Assembly: GCA_022360535.1 (NCBI GenBank)
Contig: JAKSCP010000059.1
Span: forward strand, 1-7,119
Length of the DNA: 7,119 nucleotides
Direction: 5' to 3'
DNA from: Pseudomonadales bacterium
GTDB lineage: Bacteria; Pseudomonadota; Gammaproteobacteria; Pseudomonadales; Pseudohongiellaceae
A program made the translations under genes and the position numbers. The notes beneath the pieces were generated by a model, which ran no database searches, was not told where the DNA came from, and saw nothing but the letters and a program-made list of their open reading frames with translations. This document shows, one piece after another, positions 5,112 through 7,119 of the stretch (the first letter of the stretch is position 1; every line of letters begins with the position of its first letter).

Positions 5112-7119
5112 ATGAAAAGAATGCAGCAAACAATAAAAAACATAACCGTACTCTCATTCATTCCATTTATGTTGTTGGCGGCTTGCTCGACAGAGGAGAC
5201 CGTAAGTACCGCCGGTTCACACCTGGCGTCAACCGGGAATGTCGACGTTTCCATTCGCGCAGTGTCGACTAAACCCTGGCTGATTACTGGTGGAGATGTG
5301 TTGCTTGAAGTGACGTCTCCTGAGTCATCAGCTCCATCGCAATTGCGAGTCACACTCAACGGGGCAGAGATAGGCTCCCAACTGGTACGTATAAGCGCTA
5401 CACGACAGCAGTTGCTGGTAACCGATCTGCCAGCAGGAGATAGCCAGGTTCAGGTCAGCAATGGGAATTCCTCGCAGTCACTTACGCTAACTAATTATCC
5501 TATCAGTGGACCGGTCATTTCCGGCCCTCATGAGAGTCCGTTCGTCTGCCAATCCGACGAATTCGAATTGGCAACCGGTGAACTTTATGGTCCGCCTCAA
5601 GATGAAAACTGTTTTCGTGAGACACGAATAGACTATGTTTATTGGTCCGCTGAAGACGAGATTTTTAAACCTTATGTCTTGCCTTTCGGTAGCCTGCCTC
5701 CGGAAGACATCGCGCAGATTACAGATGAGCGCGGGAATCTGGTCCCTTACATCGTGCGTGTTGAGACAGGGGTCGTGAATCGCGGCATTTATGAGATAGC
5801 CATGCTGCATGACCCTGCCGCATCAGAGCCTACTCCCTGGAATCCCAGTGCGGGGTGGAATGGCAAGCTTGTTTATACCCACGGTGGTGGCTGTCGCAGT
5901 GGTTGGTATCAACAGGGGGATAGCACCGGTGGTGTGCTTCGAAACGGCTTGCTGGTCCAGGGTTACGCTGTCGTCTCCTCTTCCCTGAACGTGTTCGGGC
6001 AAAACTGCAACGACCTGCTGGCTTCAGAAACCCATATCATGGTGAAAGAGCGCTTCATCGAGCATTATGGAGAACCGGTCTATACCATTGCTACCGGTGT
6101 GTCTGGCGGTTCTTACCAATCCCAGCAGACCGCAGACAATTATCCAGGGGTGTTCGATGGTGTCATCGTGGGTCTGAGTTTTCCAGACGTTACTTCGGCA
6201 ACCATTTTTACTTTGGCAGACTCACGTTTGCTGCACTACTACTTCAATGAGATTAATCCGGAGGGGTTCTCAGAAGAAGAGCAGCGGGCTATTTCGGGTT
6301 TCGCCGTGCATGCATCCATTCCTAATCTGGCACGAGGGGCGGCGCGACTCGATCCCATTTATGAGGCGGACATCGCTCCGGAGGAGCAGGGTGGAGAAGT
6401 TTCCGTTTCCGTACTGGATTCACGTCGCTACGATTCAACCAACCAAAACGGCTTGCGTGCCACGGTGTACGATCACACCGTCAATGTTTATGGTCGGGTG
6501 CCAGGTACCCAGATCGCCCGCCGTCCTCTGGACAATGTAGGTGTGCAATATGGATTAGCGGCCTACAACGCAGGCGTGATCACCACTCAACAATTCATCG
6601 ATTTAAACCGGGGTATTGGTGGTTTCGATCGCGATCTCAACCATGTACCGGAACGTCATCGTGCAGATTCGGATGCCACCAAGCGGGCCGTTGAGTCCGG
6701 CCGTATCTTGTTTGGCGGGGCTGGGTTGGCGGCTACACCGGTTATCGATTACCGCAGCTATATGGATCTGCGTGAAAACGGTGACATTCATATGCTGGTG
6801 CATCAATTCTCAACCCGGCAGCGACTGATTGAGGCCAACGGTCACGCGGACAATCAGGTGATGCAAATAGGAGGGCGTTGGGGTTACACCGAAGAAGAAC
6901 CTGACCTTGGTCAGCTGTTTAGAGAAATGGACAACTGGATTCTTGCTATTCAAGGCGATCGGTCTGAATCCAGTCAGGCTGACAAAGTTGTGAACAACCG
7001 ACCACTGTCGCTAACAGACGCTTGCTGGGACAACCGCGCAGACGAGCGTGTGAAGATAGAACAACGTCAAACCTTTGCCGGCACCGGTCTTTGCAACGAA
7101 CTGTACCCTGCATTCCCCA
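5112..7119 (+). CDS. DUF6351-type lipoprotein with alpha/beta-hydrolase-like core, 3' end cut by window
   Basis: The frame is open for 669 codons from ATG 5112 to the window edge with no stop. The N-terminus is a lipoprotein signal with lipobox L-A-A-C at 22-25. Residues about 44-128 look like an Ig-like strand-rich domain, ending in SLTLTNYPISGPVISGPHES, typical of DUF6351 proteins. The core contains KLVYTHGGGC (252-261) and YTIATGVSGGSYQSQQ (324-339), where GVSGGS looks like a nucleophile elbow with S334 as the candidate nucleophile. YPGVFDGVIVGLSFPD (344-359) follows, as in tannase/feruloyl-esterase-like hydrolases. H564 and H578 (in EANGHADNQ) are possible catalytic histidines. The visible end (ACWD at 637-640, then C661) resembles the C-terminal part of the family, so I infer that only some tens of residues are missing. 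GGAA lies 11 nt before the start; an in-frame ATG at 5121 is an alternative. An exported esterase-type hydrolase is likely; the substrate is unknown. Confidence 0.88.
   Translation, partial: MKRMQQTIKNITVLSFIPFMLLAACSTEETVSTAGSHLASTGNVDVSIRAVSTKPWLITGGDVLLEVTSPESSAPSQLRVTLNGAEIGSQLVRISATRQQLLVTDLPAGDSQVQVSNGNSSQSLTLTNYPISGPVISGPHESPFVCQSDEFELATGELYGPPQDENCFRETRIDYVYWSAEDEIFKPYVLPFGSLPPEDIAQITDERGNLVPYIVRVETGVVNRGIYEIAMLHDPAASEPTPWNPSAGWNGKLVYTHGGGCRSGWYQQGDSTGGVLRNGLLVQGYAVVSSSLNVFGQNCNDLLASETHIMVKERFIEHYGEPVYTIATGVSGGSYQSQQTADNYPGVFDGVIVGLSFPDVTSATIFTLADSRLLHYYFNEINPEGFSEEEQRAISGFAVHASIPNLARGAARLDPIYEADIAPEEQGGEVSVSVLDSRRYDSTNQNGLRATVYDHTVNVYGRVPGTQIARRPLDNVGVQYGLAAYNAGVITTQQFIDLNRGIGGFDRDLNHVPERHRADSDATKRAVESGRILFGGAGLAATPVIDYRSYMDLRENGDIHMLVHQFSTRQRLIEANGHADNQVMQIGGRWGYTEEEPDLGQLFREMDNWILAIQGDRSESSQADKVVNNRPLSLTDACWDNRADERVKIEQRQTFAGTGLCNELYPAFP

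Noticed and set aside
5081..5810. Minus-strand frames of 92 and 107 codons opposite the DUF6351-type gene
   Set aside because: They lie inside a plus-strand frame open for 669 codons with a lipobox and family motifs; no ribosome site or domain supports them.

Overview
The window is compact, unsplit bacterial DNA. Its gene content suggests a Gram-negative bacterium, probably a gammaproteobacterium and perhaps marine: two Cys-lipobox lipoproteins, a periplasmic c-type cytochrome, a HupE/UreJ-type permease, a YkgJ cysteine-cluster protein and a large DUF6351-type lipoprotein. The lineage is an inference from gene families and base composition, because no rRNA or other phylogenetic marker is present. 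No tRNA, rRNA, CRISPR array, insertion sequence or phage gene was seen.

Layout. (1) 116-592, minus strand: a GNAT-family N-acetyltransferase. (2) 768-2591, minus strand: a tight three-gene operon, read in the order 2591 to 768. It encodes a cytochrome c'-like lipoprotein with one CxxCH haem site, a HupE/UreJ-type membrane permease starting 3 nt after the cytochrome stop, and a single-span membrane-anchored protein with a GTG start. A terminator-like hairpin follows. (3) 2732-3883, plus strand, divergent from the operon across about 140 bp: a secreted protein with seven recognisable internal repeats, one Asp-box and a CxCC motif. I read it as a seven-bladed beta-propeller in the broad 'sialidase-like' superfamily, without evidence for sialidase activity. 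(4) 3887-4964, minus strand: a YkgJ-family cysteine-cluster protein whose stop overlaps by 8 nt the start of a secreted four-cysteine protein I do not recognise. The latter converges on the propeller gene with only 3 nt between stop codons. (5) 5112 to the window edge, plus strand: a DUF6351-type lipoprotein (Ig-like N-terminal domain plus alpha/beta-hydrolase-like core with a GVSGGS motif). It is open across 669 codons and cut by the window end.

How the genes may work together. The part most likely to be a functional system is region 2, possibly together with region 3: a redox lipoprotein, a metal-permease-like membrane protein carrying the HupE HX5DH motif, a membrane-anchored periplasmic beta-sandwich protein, and a divergently transcribed secreted cysteine-motif propeller. 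Metal (nickel, copper or iron) handling at the envelope is the simplest hypothesis, but no residue in the sequence fixes the metal or proves that the parts interact. The other genes look like ordinary accessory or housekeeping functions.
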